Source: Victivallales bacterium (GTDB lineage: Bacteria; Verrucomicrobiota; Lentisphaeria; Oligosphaerales; Oligosphaeraceae). Taken from it: 12,871 bases of DNA. The position numbers and the translations under genes were made by a program. The stretch is taken from assembly GCA_017964325.1 (NCBI GenBank), contig JAGCSE010000194.1, positions 1 to 12,871 on the forward strand, read 5' to 3'. The notes beneath the pieces were generated by a model that made no database searches, was not told the DNA's origin, and saw only the letters and a program-made list of their open reading frames with translations. Each line of letters opens with the position of its first letter. Positions within the stretch are counted from its first letter, which is position 1. Positions 6,572-12,871 of the stretch are shown in pieces.

Positions 6572-7798
6572 ATGCGTGACTTTGACGCGGCGTTGGAACA
6601 GCGTTTCTTTGACATTTTCAAAAAATATTTTGATTTGGAGAAGGACGCAGGCAATCAGCACAATCCTGCGAACTATACGCTAGACAGGATGTATCCGTTG
6701 GCGGCGGTGGCGGGAAATCCCGAGAAATCGTTGAAAATCATCCATGTGGCGGGTACGAAGGGGAAGGGGACGACGTGCCATTTCATGTCCGCGCTGCTGG
6801 CAAGTTGCGGCAAACGGGTCGGACTGTTCACAAGTCCGCATCTGTCAACAGTGAGGGAACGTTTCCAAATAGACAACGAGCTGATTGACTACGAGACGTT
6901 GATTGCGGCAGGCGAGTCACTTGTGAAGGCAGTGGATGCAGCGGGGCTGAAGCCATCGCTGTTCGAGCTGTTCACCGTGATGGCGTTGCGTCTGTTTGCG
7001 AATGCGGGCGTGGATTATGTCGTGTTCGAGACGGGCATAGGCGGTCGGCTGGACGCGACGAACTACGTCCAGCCTGTGCTGACGGTCATCGTGCCGATTA
7101 GTTTTGATCATATTGCGTTGCTGGGCAACACGATAGAGGCGATTGCAAGCGAGAAGGCGGGAATTCTGAAGCCGGGCGTGCCGCTGGTGCTGTCCCGCCA
7201 AAGTTTCCCTGCGGCGGAGGAGACGATTCTGAAACGCGCGCAGGAAATCGGAAGTCCTGTCAGATGGCCTGTCAACGACGACATGGTGACGCCGTTTGCC
7301 TCACCACGCTGGGCTCCGTATCTGCGGGAGAATTTTGCGACGGCGCTGTCTGCCATCTACCAGCTTGGATTGAATCCTGATTATGCGAAATTGCGGATAC
7401 CCGCGTTACGGGCACGTTGCGAGGAGATTCGGCATGAACCACTTGTGGTTTTGGATGCCGCCCACAACGGCGATTCGGCAGTGCGGCTTGTGGAAGCAAT
7501 GAATAAACTGTATCCGAATGTCCATTTCACGGTCGTTTTGGGCATTGTGAAGGGGAAGGATGCCCACGGCATCGTGTCGGCGATGAAAAAACTGAATGGC
7601 GAGTTCATTTTGACGAATCCGCATACGGGGAAGGGGTCGGATTTGGATAAACTAGCGGAGGAGATGAAGGAAGCAGGGCTGAATGTCCGCGAAATCATTC
7701 CGCAACTGACGAAGAAGGAACAACTTCCGGTTGGCGTGCCGTTGCTGTTCACGGGCTCGTTCTTCACGGCGCTGATCGGTGAAGAGTTTTTTGATTAA
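6572..7798 (+). CDS. folC: Folylpolyglutamate synthase / dihydrofolate synthase, compact variant
   Basis: A Mur-ligase-superfamily enzyme that joins glutamate to dihydropteroate or folates in the cytoplasm using ATP. The 408-residue protein starts at ATG 6572 with GGAG at 6558-6561; an open frame upstream overlaps the previous gene and is ignored. Clear FolC motifs are the P-loop HVAGTKGKGTT (58-68), TSPHL (87-91), ERFQI (96-100), the FETGIGGRLDATN segment (152-164), SFDHIALLGNT with SEKAGILKPG (177-202), and LDAAHN (294-299) with catalytic-site Asp295. It is a little shorter than E. coli FolC. Two usual features look altered. The G-x-HQ-x-x-N motif before the C-terminal domain reads as YLRENFATA (250-258). 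The PGR-x-E motif reads as ALRARCEEI (268-276). The active-site core is otherwise conserved, so I call it functional but divergent. It sits between a terminator and larA without other folate genes. Confidence 0.9.
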   Translation: MRDFDAALEQRFFDIFKKYFDLEKDAGNQHNPANYTLDRMYPLAAVAGNPEKSLKIIHVAGTKGKGTTCHFMSALLASCGKRVGLFTSPHLSTVRERFQIDNELIDYETLIAAGESLVKAVDAAGLKPSLFELFTVMALRLFANAGVDYVVFETGIGGRLDATNYVQPVLTVIVPISFDHIALLGNTIEAIASEKAGILKPGVPLVLSRQSFPAAEETILKRAQEIGSPVRWPVNDDMVTPFASPRWAPYLRENFATALSAIYQLGLNPDYAKLRIPALRARCEEIRHEPLVVLDAAHNGDSAVRLVEAMNKLYPNVHFTVVLGIVKGKDAHGIVSAMKKLNGEFILTNPHTGKGSDLDKLAEEMKEAGLNVREIIPQLTKKEQLPVGVPLLFTGSFFTALIGEEFFD

Positions 7799-7822
7799 TG
7801 ATCAATGGTTAATGAGTAATGA
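7795..7822. repeat. Degenerate 7-bp tandem repeat (TTAATGA) over the folC stop
   Basis: Four heptamers in register (TTAATGA, TCAATGG, TTAATGA, GTAATGA) begin inside the last codons of folC; the TAA stop is 7796-7798. A 7-bp period carrying TAA and TGA places stop codons in all three frames. The rest of the folC-larA gap (7823-7901) shows no further structure or convincing promoter. Confidence 0.6.
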
Positions 7823-7901
7823 GGTGGGACAAAAGACAACAAGACAATAAGTTTCTTTTGGCGCAAACAGGAATACTATTTCAAGAACAAAAAATAGCAA
7901 T

Positions 7902-9179
7902 ATGAAGATCAATGTTCCAAATGGCCGCAGTTTTGTGACGTTTGACGTTCCGGACGCCAATTTGCTAGGTGTCTATGAATCGTCCATCAACTACGTGGCG
8001 CCGCCAGAGGACGGCGCGGCGGAAGTCGCGGCGGCGTTGGCGAATCCGATTGGTTCACTGCGGCTGCGTGAACTGGCGGCGGGCAAGCAGAATATCGTTG
8101 TCATCGCCAGCGACCATACGCGGCCCGTGCCGAGCAGAGTCATCATGCCGCAGATGCTGGCGGAAATCCGCGCGGGAAATCCATCGGCGAATATCACGAT
8201 TTTGATTGCGACTGGTATGCACCGTGGTACGACGTTGGATGAATTGAAGGAAAAATTCGGTGATGAAATCGTCGAAAACGAAACCATCATCGTCCATGAT
8301 GCGCATGACGACGCGTTGCAGACATATTTAGGCGTTCTTCCGTCGGGCGGTGAACTGTGGGTGGATCGTGTGGCGGCTGAGGCGGATTTGCTTGTATCTG
8401 AAGGATTTATAGAACCACATTTCTTTGCGGGATTTTCGGGCGGACGAAAAAGCGTTTTGCCTGGCATCGCGGGAATGGAGACCGTGATGGCAAACCATTG
8501 CGGTGAATTCATCAAGTCGCCGCAAGCCCGGACGGGCATTCTGGACGGCAATCCGATTCATAAGGATATGGTTTGGGCGGCAGAAAAGGCAGAGCTGAAA
8601 TTCATCGTCAATGTCGTCATCAACGCGCAGAAACGTGTCATGAAAGCGTTTGCAGGGGATTTGCTTGCAGCGCACGCGGCAGGATGCGAATATTTGAACG
8701 GCCTATGTCGAATCAATGTGCCGAAGGCAGACATCGTCATCACGAGCAATGGCGGTTATCCGTTGGACCAGAACATCTACCAGTCCGTGAAGGGGATGAC
8801 GGCGGGGGAGGCGGCGGCGAAGGATGGCGGCGTCATCGTCATGTCGTCGAGCTGCTCGAACGGCCATGGCGGCGAAGGATTCTATAGGTTCATGGCGGAA
8901 ATGCCTTCGGCGAAGGCATTGTATGAACAACTTGGAGAAATCCCGCAGTCGGAGACGAAGCCCGACCAATGGCTGGCCCAGATTTTGGCGCGCGTTATGG
9001 CGCATCATGATGTCATTGTCTTGTGCGATGAATGTTCACGCGGGCTGGTCAAGGAGATGGGGATGTATCCCGTAGCGACACCGGATGATGCTATGTCATT
9101 GGCGTTCAAGCTGAAAGGTGAGACGGCGACAGTGGCGGCCATTCCCGATGGAGTTTCTGTTATTGTAAACGGTTATTGA
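7902..9179 (+). CDS. larA: LarA-type nickel-dependent lactate (2-hydroxyacid) racemase
   Basis: A 425-residue cytoplasmic racemase of the LarA family, which interconverts D- and L-lactate or related 2-hydroxyacids through a nickel-pincer nucleotide bound to a lysine. From memory of the Lactobacillus plantarum enzyme, the key residues are Asp72, Arg75, His108, His174, Lys184 and His200. Here the equivalents are Asp71 and Arg74 (SDHTRPVP), His107 (ATGMHRGT), His173 (EPHFFAGFSGGRK), Lys183 and His199 (MANHCG), every one shifted by exactly one. This argues for an active enzyme that needs LarB, LarC and LarE for its cofactor; none is in this window. Family members differ in substrate (lactate, malate, gluconate and others), so lactate is the default rather than proven. 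The ATG at 7902 has no close Shine-Dalgarno. The DUF4091 gene follows after 41 bases and may be co-transcribed. Confidence 0.9.
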   Translation: MKINVPNGRSFVTFDVPDANLLGVYESSINYVAPPEDGAAEVAAALANPIGSLRLRELAAGKQNIVVIASDHTRPVPSRVIMPQMLAEIRAGNPSANITILIATGMHRGTTLDELKEKFGDEIVENETIIVHDAHDDALQTYLGVLPSGGELWVDRVAAEADLLVSEGFIEPHFFAGFSGGRKSVLPGIAGMETVMANHCGEFIKSPQARTGILDGNPIHKDMVWAAEKAELKFIVNVVINAQKRVMKAFAGDLLAAHAAGCEYLNGLCRINVPKADIVITSNGGYPLDQNIYQSVKGMTAGEAAAKDGGVIVMSSSCSNGHGGEGFYRFMAEMPSAKALYEQLGEIPQSETKPDQWLAQILARVMAHHDVIVLCDECSRGLVKEMGMYPVATPDDAMSLAFKLKGETATVAAIPDGVSVIVNGY

Positions 9180-9220
9180 TGATATTTTTTGTAGCACGAT
9201 AGTAAACAAGGAGTTTAGAA

Positions 9221-10843
9221 ATGGCGTTGAATGTTTGGTTGTCCGACACGTGCAAGCGGTATTTTCCAAAGAGCGAAGCGGAAGTGAAGAAGACGCTTTC
9301 GATGGATTATGCGTTGAATGAACGCATGAGTTTCCAAGTGCTGCTGCGGCAAGATGGAGCTCCGCAGAAGGTGACGGTGACGGCGATTGGGCCGGACGGA
9401 TGGGATGTACGTGTCCGTCGAATAGGCTATGTGCCTGTGCGCCATGCCAATACGGGGGCTGAAAATATTCCCGCCAAAAAACTTGCCGCCGAACTTGATT
9501 GGGGCGATGGACTGCCTGGCTTCGTGCCCGACCCGTTGTTCGACGGAAATCTCATCGTTCTGCCGCAGAACGAAACACACGGTTTCTGGATCACCGTAAC
9601 ACCTGCAAACAAGGCGGTTGCAGGAACATATCCCATCGTGGTCAAAATCGAACCGGAGCGTGACAAGAAGCAGAAATTGACGTTCAAGGCTGTTCTGCAT
9701 GATGTCAAGTTAGCTCCGCGCAAGGATTTCCATATTACGCACTGGTTCTATGCGGACTCGCTGGTCGCCCAATACAAGGTGAAGGCGTTTTCGGAGGAGT
9801 TCTGGCCGATTTGCGAAGAATACGTGAAAGACTATGTCGCGCATGGTCTTGATACGCTGTATGTCCCTGTGTTTACGCCACCTCTGGATGGTGTCAAGCT
9901 GCCGACGCAGCTGCTCGGCGTGAAGAGGAAGGGCAAGAAATACGTGTTCGACTGGACGAATGTCCGCCGCTGGCTCGAAATGGCGAAGAAGTGTGGCATC
10001 ACGCATTTCGAATGGGTTCATCCGTTCACGCAGTGGGGCGTCAAATACGCCATTCGCATCTATGAAGGCCAACAGGAGGAGGAAAAGCTGCTGTTCCCGC
10101 CTGAAACGCCTGCCACATCGCCTGAATACCGTGAGTTTCTGACGGCGTTCTTCGGCGAACTGTACGATTTGCTGAAAAAGGAAAAACTGTTGACGAAATC
10201 ATTCTTCCACGTCTCCGACGAACCGCATGGCGACGAACACCGCGCCAATTATAAGAAGGCACGCACCATGCTGAAGGAGATTGCACCGTGGATGAAGACG
10301 ATGGATGCGCTTTCGGAAATCGCCTTTGGACGCGAGAAGATCACAGACATGCCCGTGCCGAGCATTCGCACGGCTGTGCAGTTCTACAATGAAGGCATCA
10401 CGTCTTGGTGCTACTATTGTTGCGGACCGCGCGGCACGTATGTGCAACGCCTTCTGGACACGCCGCTGCCGAAGATTTGGATGCACGGCTTCCTGTTCTA
10501 CCGCTGGCCGTTCAAGGGCTTCCTGCATTGGGGCTTCAACTACTGGTTCGAGTCGCAGACGCGCAATCTCATCGACGTGTATGCCGAGCAGGACGGCTTG
10601 AGATGGCCGGGCTGGGCATACGGCGATACCTGCCAGGTATATCCTGGAAAAGATGGAAAACCCGTCGATTCAATTCGTTGGGAGGTTTTCAGCGAATCGT
10701 TGCAGGACTATCGTCTGCTTCAGACGCTCGGCATCAGCCGCGATGATGAAATCTTCAATCCAATCAAGGATTTCAACGATTTTCCGAAAGACGCCAAATG
10801 GCGTCTGAAGATTCGCCGCAAATTGCTTGGCGATAAGGCATAA
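9221..10843 (+). CDS. DUF4091 glycosidase-like protein (GH123-related)
   Basis: A 540-residue protein of the DUF4091 type, related to family GH123 glycosidases and common in polysaccharide degraders. The N-terminal beta-sandwich (about 1-165) starts with NVWLSDTCKRYFPKSE and includes NERMSFQVLLR. It is followed by a TIM-barrel-like region (about 170-470). There HVSDEPHGD (330-338) has the Asp-Glu pair that matches the substrate-assisted catalytic pair of GH123. GFLHWGFNYW (433-442) and SIRWEVFSESLQDYRLL (484-500) are the usual DUF4091 C-terminal blocks. There is no signal peptide, so it should act inside the cell. The start is firm: AAGGAG at 9208-9213 with a 7-base spacer. Tandem stops TAA-TAG end it. 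The neighbouring larA suggests nothing specific; a role on imported oligosaccharides is inference. Activity and substrate are unknown. Confidence 0.85.
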   Translation: MALNVWLSDTCKRYFPKSEAEVKKTLSMDYALNERMSFQVLLRQDGAPQKVTVTAIGPDGWDVRVRRIGYVPVRHANTGAENIPAKKLAAELDWGDGLPGFVPDPLFDGNLIVLPQNETHGFWITVTPANKAVAGTYPIVVKIEPERDKKQKLTFKAVLHDVKLAPRKDFHITHWFYADSLVAQYKVKAFSEEFWPICEEYVKDYVAHGLDTLYVPVFTPPLDGVKLPTQLLGVKRKGKKYVFDWTNVRRWLEMAKKCGITHFEWVHPFTQWGVKYAIRIYEGQQEEEKLLFPPETPATSPEYREFLTAFFGELYDLLKKEKLLTKSFFHVSDEPHGDEHRANYKKARTMLKEIAPWMKTMDALSEIAFGREKITDMPVPSIRTAVQFYNEGITSWCYYCCGPRGTYVQRLLDTPLPKIWMHGFLFYRWPFKGFLHWGFNYWFESQTRNLIDVYAEQDGLRWPGWAYGDTCQVYPGKDGKPVDSIRWEVFSESLQDYRLLQTLGISRDDEIFNPIKDFNDFPKDAKWRLKIRRKLLGDKA

Positions 10844-10847
10844 TAGA

Positions 10848-10899
10848 TTAACGCAGAGGCGCGGAGATTTCATCGTTTTTCTCTGCGCCTCTGCGTTAA
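10848..10899. repeat. 20-bp-stem inverted repeat between convergent genes
   Basis: The arms 10848-10867 and 10880-10899 are reverse complements except for one position, a G-U wobble in RNA, around a 12-base loop. Each arm also has an 8-bp inner period (CGCAGAGG then CGCGGAGA). It sits 4 bases after the DUF4091 stop and 11 bases before the end of the opposite ACT gene, the right place for a bidirectional terminator. No U-tract follows on either strand. CGCAGAG-type palindromes recur in unrelated bacterial genomes, from general memory, so it may be a mobile palindromic repeat. Confidence 0.75.
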
Positions 10900-10910
10900 A
10901 AAGATAACAA

Positions 10911-11456
10911 TCAGATTTCGTTTGTTTTCTTGAAGAGTGCCTGATGGCGGAGCTCCGTCTTCAGGCCGAGGTCTGCCGTGGCAATCTGCAATGACCGTTT
11001 CAATTTGCCGACGTCCGTCTTGGCGGGCAGTTTGACAAGAAACATCATAAGATACTGCCCTTGCGATACTTTTGTCGTCAAATCCACGATGTTGATGGCT
11101 TTTTGGCGCAGATATTCCGCAATGGTGGCGACAAGGCCAGGGGCGTCAGGCCCAGAAGCCGTCAGGACATAGAGGTCCTGGTCTTCTGATTCGGCGGCGA
11201 TAGCTTCGTCGTCCTGTTCGAAGGGAACGATGCCGATTTCGAAATTCTCCAGCCCCTTGACCGCATGGAAGGCTTCTTGGATGTGCTTTACATCCGTTCC
11301 TTCGGGGAATGCGGCCAAAAGGATCATGGTGAAATAACCGCGCATGACGGTCTGGCTTAAATCTTCAAGGTTGCCGCCGATTTTCTTGATGGCGGACGTC
11401 ACGTCGGCAATGATGCCGACGCGGTCCTTGAACATGACTGAAATAACGTAATTCAT
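10911..11456 (-). CDS. Two-ACT-domain protein, GcvR-like
   Basis: A 181-residue protein made almost wholly of two ACT domains, small-molecule (often amino-acid) sensing folds. The first spans residues about 2-78 (YVISVMFKDRVGIIADVTSAI). The second spans about 94-170 (DLYVLTASGPDAPGLVATIAEYL). Both carry the D-x-x-G-[IL]-[IV]-A turn used for ligand binding between domains. The layout is like GcvR, the glycine-cleavage regulator, and like stand-alone ACT-ACT proteins of unknown ligand. The linker (80-93) is acidic. The start at ATG 11456 is chosen because the domain begins there; an in-frame ATG at 11513 would overlap rhaA. It begins 13 bases after the rhaA stop with no visible Shine-Dalgarno, which suggests translation coupled to rhaA in one transcript. 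No gcv or serine/glycine gene is nearby. It could also be a sensor of some other metabolite. Confidence 0.8.
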   Translation of the reverse strand: MNYVISVMFKDRVGIIADVTSAIKKIGGNLEDLSQTVMRGYFTMILLAAFPEGTDVKHIQEAFHAVKGLENFEIGIVPFEQDDEAIAAESEDQDLYVLTASGPDAPGLVATIAEYLRQKAINIVDLTTKVSQGQYLMMFLVKLPAKTDVGKLKRSLQIATADLGLKTELRHQALFKKTNEI

Positions 11457-11469
11457 GGAATGATAATGA

Positions 11470-12747
11470 TTAGCGTGTCTTGATGACCTTGCGGTCGAAA
11501 TCGATGAGTTCATCGATCCAGGCGGAGCCGGCGGGAACGCCCTGTTGCAGGCAGAACATATTCCAGATGTCGCCGACAGGAGCGGTCTTGAGTTCTTCGA
11601 GAAGGGCGAGCTTCATGGCGCAGTCACCGTCGTTCTCGAAGTTGAGCAGAATCTGCGTAGGTTCGACAAGTGCACTGAGGAGGGCCTTCTGGGTGGCGCG
11701 CGTGCCGATGGTCCATGCGCCGACGCGGTTGATGGATGCGTCGAAGAAATCGAGGGCGATGTTGACGCGGCTCAGAGCGCCGCCGCGGACGATCTGCTGG
11801 AAGAGGCAGCGGAGGTCGTCGTTGAGGATGACGACGTGGTCGGAATCCCAACGGATGCCGCGGGAGACGTGGAGGAGGAGTTCCGGCTTGTAGAGCAGGA
11901 TGGAGGAGATCTTGTCGTAGATGTTTTCCGTGGGATGGAAATGACCCATATCCAACGTGAGCATCTGCGGATGCGTCATGGCATAACCCATGTAGAATTC
12001 ATGGGAGCCGACGACGTAATCTTCAGAGCCAAGGCCGAACAGTTTGCATTCAACGCCGTCTTTGCAGTACTTTTCGTCGATTTTTTCGGCGAAGATTTCG
12101 TCATATGCTTCGATGAGGCGTTTGCGGGGCGCCCAGCGGTCAACAGGCTGGTCTTTCGCGCCGTCTGGAATCCAGTGGTTGACAACGCATGCGCAACCTT
12201 GGTTCTTGCCAATGGCTTCGGCGATGCGGCGGCAGCACTTGTCGTGGCGGATCCAGAAGTTGCGGATGTCGTCATTGGCATGAGAGAGCGTATAGCCATC
12301 ATTTGCAAGCGGATGCGCAAAGAACGTGGGGTTGAAGTCCAATGGAATGCCGTTGTCTTTCGACCATTTCATCCAGTTGGCGAAGTGTTCCGGGCCGATC
12401 TGGTCGCGTTCAACGACTTTGCCGTTGGTTTCGGCATAGATGGCGTGGAGGTTGAAACGCTTTTTGCCAGGGATGAGCGAGAAGGCCTTTTCGGCGTCTT
12501 TACGGAGCATGTCCGCCGTGAGGGCGGGGCCTGGGTAGTTGCCGATGGCCATGATGCCGCCGCCGGAGACGGATTCGTCATGGACTTCGAAGCCTTTGAC
12601 GTCGTCGCCCTGCCAGCAGTGGAGGGAGATAGCGGTGTTGGCGAGCGTGGTCAGCGCGGCATCCGTATCGACGCCGATGGTCTTGAAGAATGCTTTGGCG
12701 CAGTCATAACGCTTCTGGATGATTTCGGGGGTGAGATACTGGAACAT
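11470..12747 (-). CDS. rhaA: L-rhamnose isomerase
   Basis: Converts L-rhamnose to L-rhamnulose, the first step of cytoplasmic rhamnose catabolism, using Mn2+ or similar metals. The 425-residue length matches the family (E. coli about 419). The metal-site residues recalled for the E. coli enzyme (Glu234, Asp267, His294, Asp334) appear as Glu233 (VECKLFG), Asp266 (LDMGHFHPTE), His293 (LLHVSRG) and Asp333 (ALDFFD), each shifted by one. The RWDSDHVV motif (299-306) is intact. The frame extends 37 codons upstream, but ATG 12747 is the start. It has AGGAG at 12753-12757 (minus-strand sense) with a 5-base spacer, and MFQYL is where the family begins. It lies 55 bases after an unidentified gene and 13 before the ACT gene, so it is probably in the middle of an operon. 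No rhamnulokinase or aldolase is inside the window. Confidence 0.96.
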   Translation of the reverse strand: MFQYLTPEIIQKRYDCAKAFFKTIGVDTDAALTTLANTAISLHCWQGDDVKGFEVHDESVSGGGIMAIGNYPGPALTADMLRKDAEKAFSLIPGKKRFNLHAIYAETNGKVVERDQIGPEHFANWMKWSKDNGIPLDFNPTFFAHPLANDGYTLSHANDDIRNFWIRHDKCCRRIAEAIGKNQGCACVVNHWIPDGAKDQPVDRWAPRKRLIEAYDEIFAEKIDEKYCKDGVECKLFGLGSEDYVVGSHEFYMGYAMTHPQMLTLDMGHFHPTENIYDKISSILLYKPELLLHVSRGIRWDSDHVVILNDDLRCLFQQIVRGGALSRVNIALDFFDASINRVGAWTIGTRATQKALLSALVEPTQILLNFENDGDCAMKLALLEELKTAPVGDIWNMFCLQQGVPAGSAWIDELIDFDRKVIKTR

Positions 12748-12802
12748 GTTGTCTCCTGTTGATGAATGGTGGTCTATTATCAATTTAATAGGAATTAGCG
12801 GT

Positions 12803-12871
12803 TTACCAGCTGCCGTGTACGGCGGCCGCCTTGATGAATTCGAAATTCTTGGACGCATCCTGATGCTTGAG
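12803..12871 (-). CDS. C-terminal 22 codons of an unidentified gene upstream of rhaA
   Basis: On the minus strand a frame is open from the right edge of the window and ends in TAA at 12803-12805. The last residues are KNFEFIKAAAVHGSW. Its 55-base distance from rhaA and same orientation suggest an operon partner, perhaps another rhamnose-pathway or sugar-processing gene. The fragment is too short to assign, and I do not recognise it. Confidence 0.6.
   Translation of the reverse strand, partial: LKHQDASKNFEFIKAAAVHGSW

Noticed and set aside
11545..12762. 405-codon open frame antisense to rhaA
   Set aside because: It mirrors rhaA codon by codon, is rich in Val, Asp, Glu, Ala and Phe as expected from an antisense shadow of a GC-biased gene, and has no ribosome site or family motif. 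rhaA on the other strand has all metal ligands.

Overview
This window looks like chromosomal DNA of a plant-polysaccharide-degrading bacterium with moderately high GC. My best guess is the PVC group (Lentisphaerota/Victivallales or Kiritimatiellota). The basis is a family mix of GH16, CE15, AXE1-type esterase and a DUF4091 protein beside sugar-catabolic genes. That placement is inference; no rRNA or other phylogenetic marker is present.

Layout. (1) Bases 1-836 (+): the 3' part of a secreted GH16 beta-glucanase whose signal peptide is cut by the left edge. (2) 837-995: convergent intergenic region with hairpins and a striking tandem array of the CTAG-containing 9-mer CTAGAAGCC. (3) 996-5990 (-): a carbohydrate-esterase cluster. 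In transcription order it holds a secreted alpha/beta-hydrolase, an MFS transporter with its own good sigma70-like promoter, a CE15 glucuronoyl-esterase-like enzyme without a signal peptide, and an AXE1-type acetyl xylan esterase with an N-terminal export signal. (4) 5991-6183: AT-rich divergent promoter region. (5) 6184-10843 (+): a small phasin-like coiled-coil protein followed by a strong intrinsic terminator, then folC, a LarA-type lactate (2-hydroxyacid) racemase with every key residue, and a DUF4091 glycosidase-like protein. (6) 10844-10910: a 20-bp-stem inverted repeat between convergent genes. (7) 10911-12871 (-): a two-ACT-domain regulator-like protein, L-rhamnose isomerase (rhaA), and the last 22 codons of an unidentified upstream gene.

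How they may work together. The GH16 enzyme and the two exported esterases would act outside the cytoplasm. The MFS protein could import the products, and the CE15 enzyme (and perhaps the DUF4091 protein) would finish the work inside. RhaA starts L-rhamnose breakdown, a pathway that can yield lactaldehyde and lactate, so a lactate racemase nearby is metabolically reasonable though not proven linked.

The most unusual non-coding signals are three unrelated short-period repeats (9, 7 and 8 bp), each sitting at the 3' end of a gene, and four CATGA boxes spaced 10, 21 and 21 bp across the transporter promoter. I see no mobile element, CRISPR array, RNA gene, or non-coding stretch over 300 bases.
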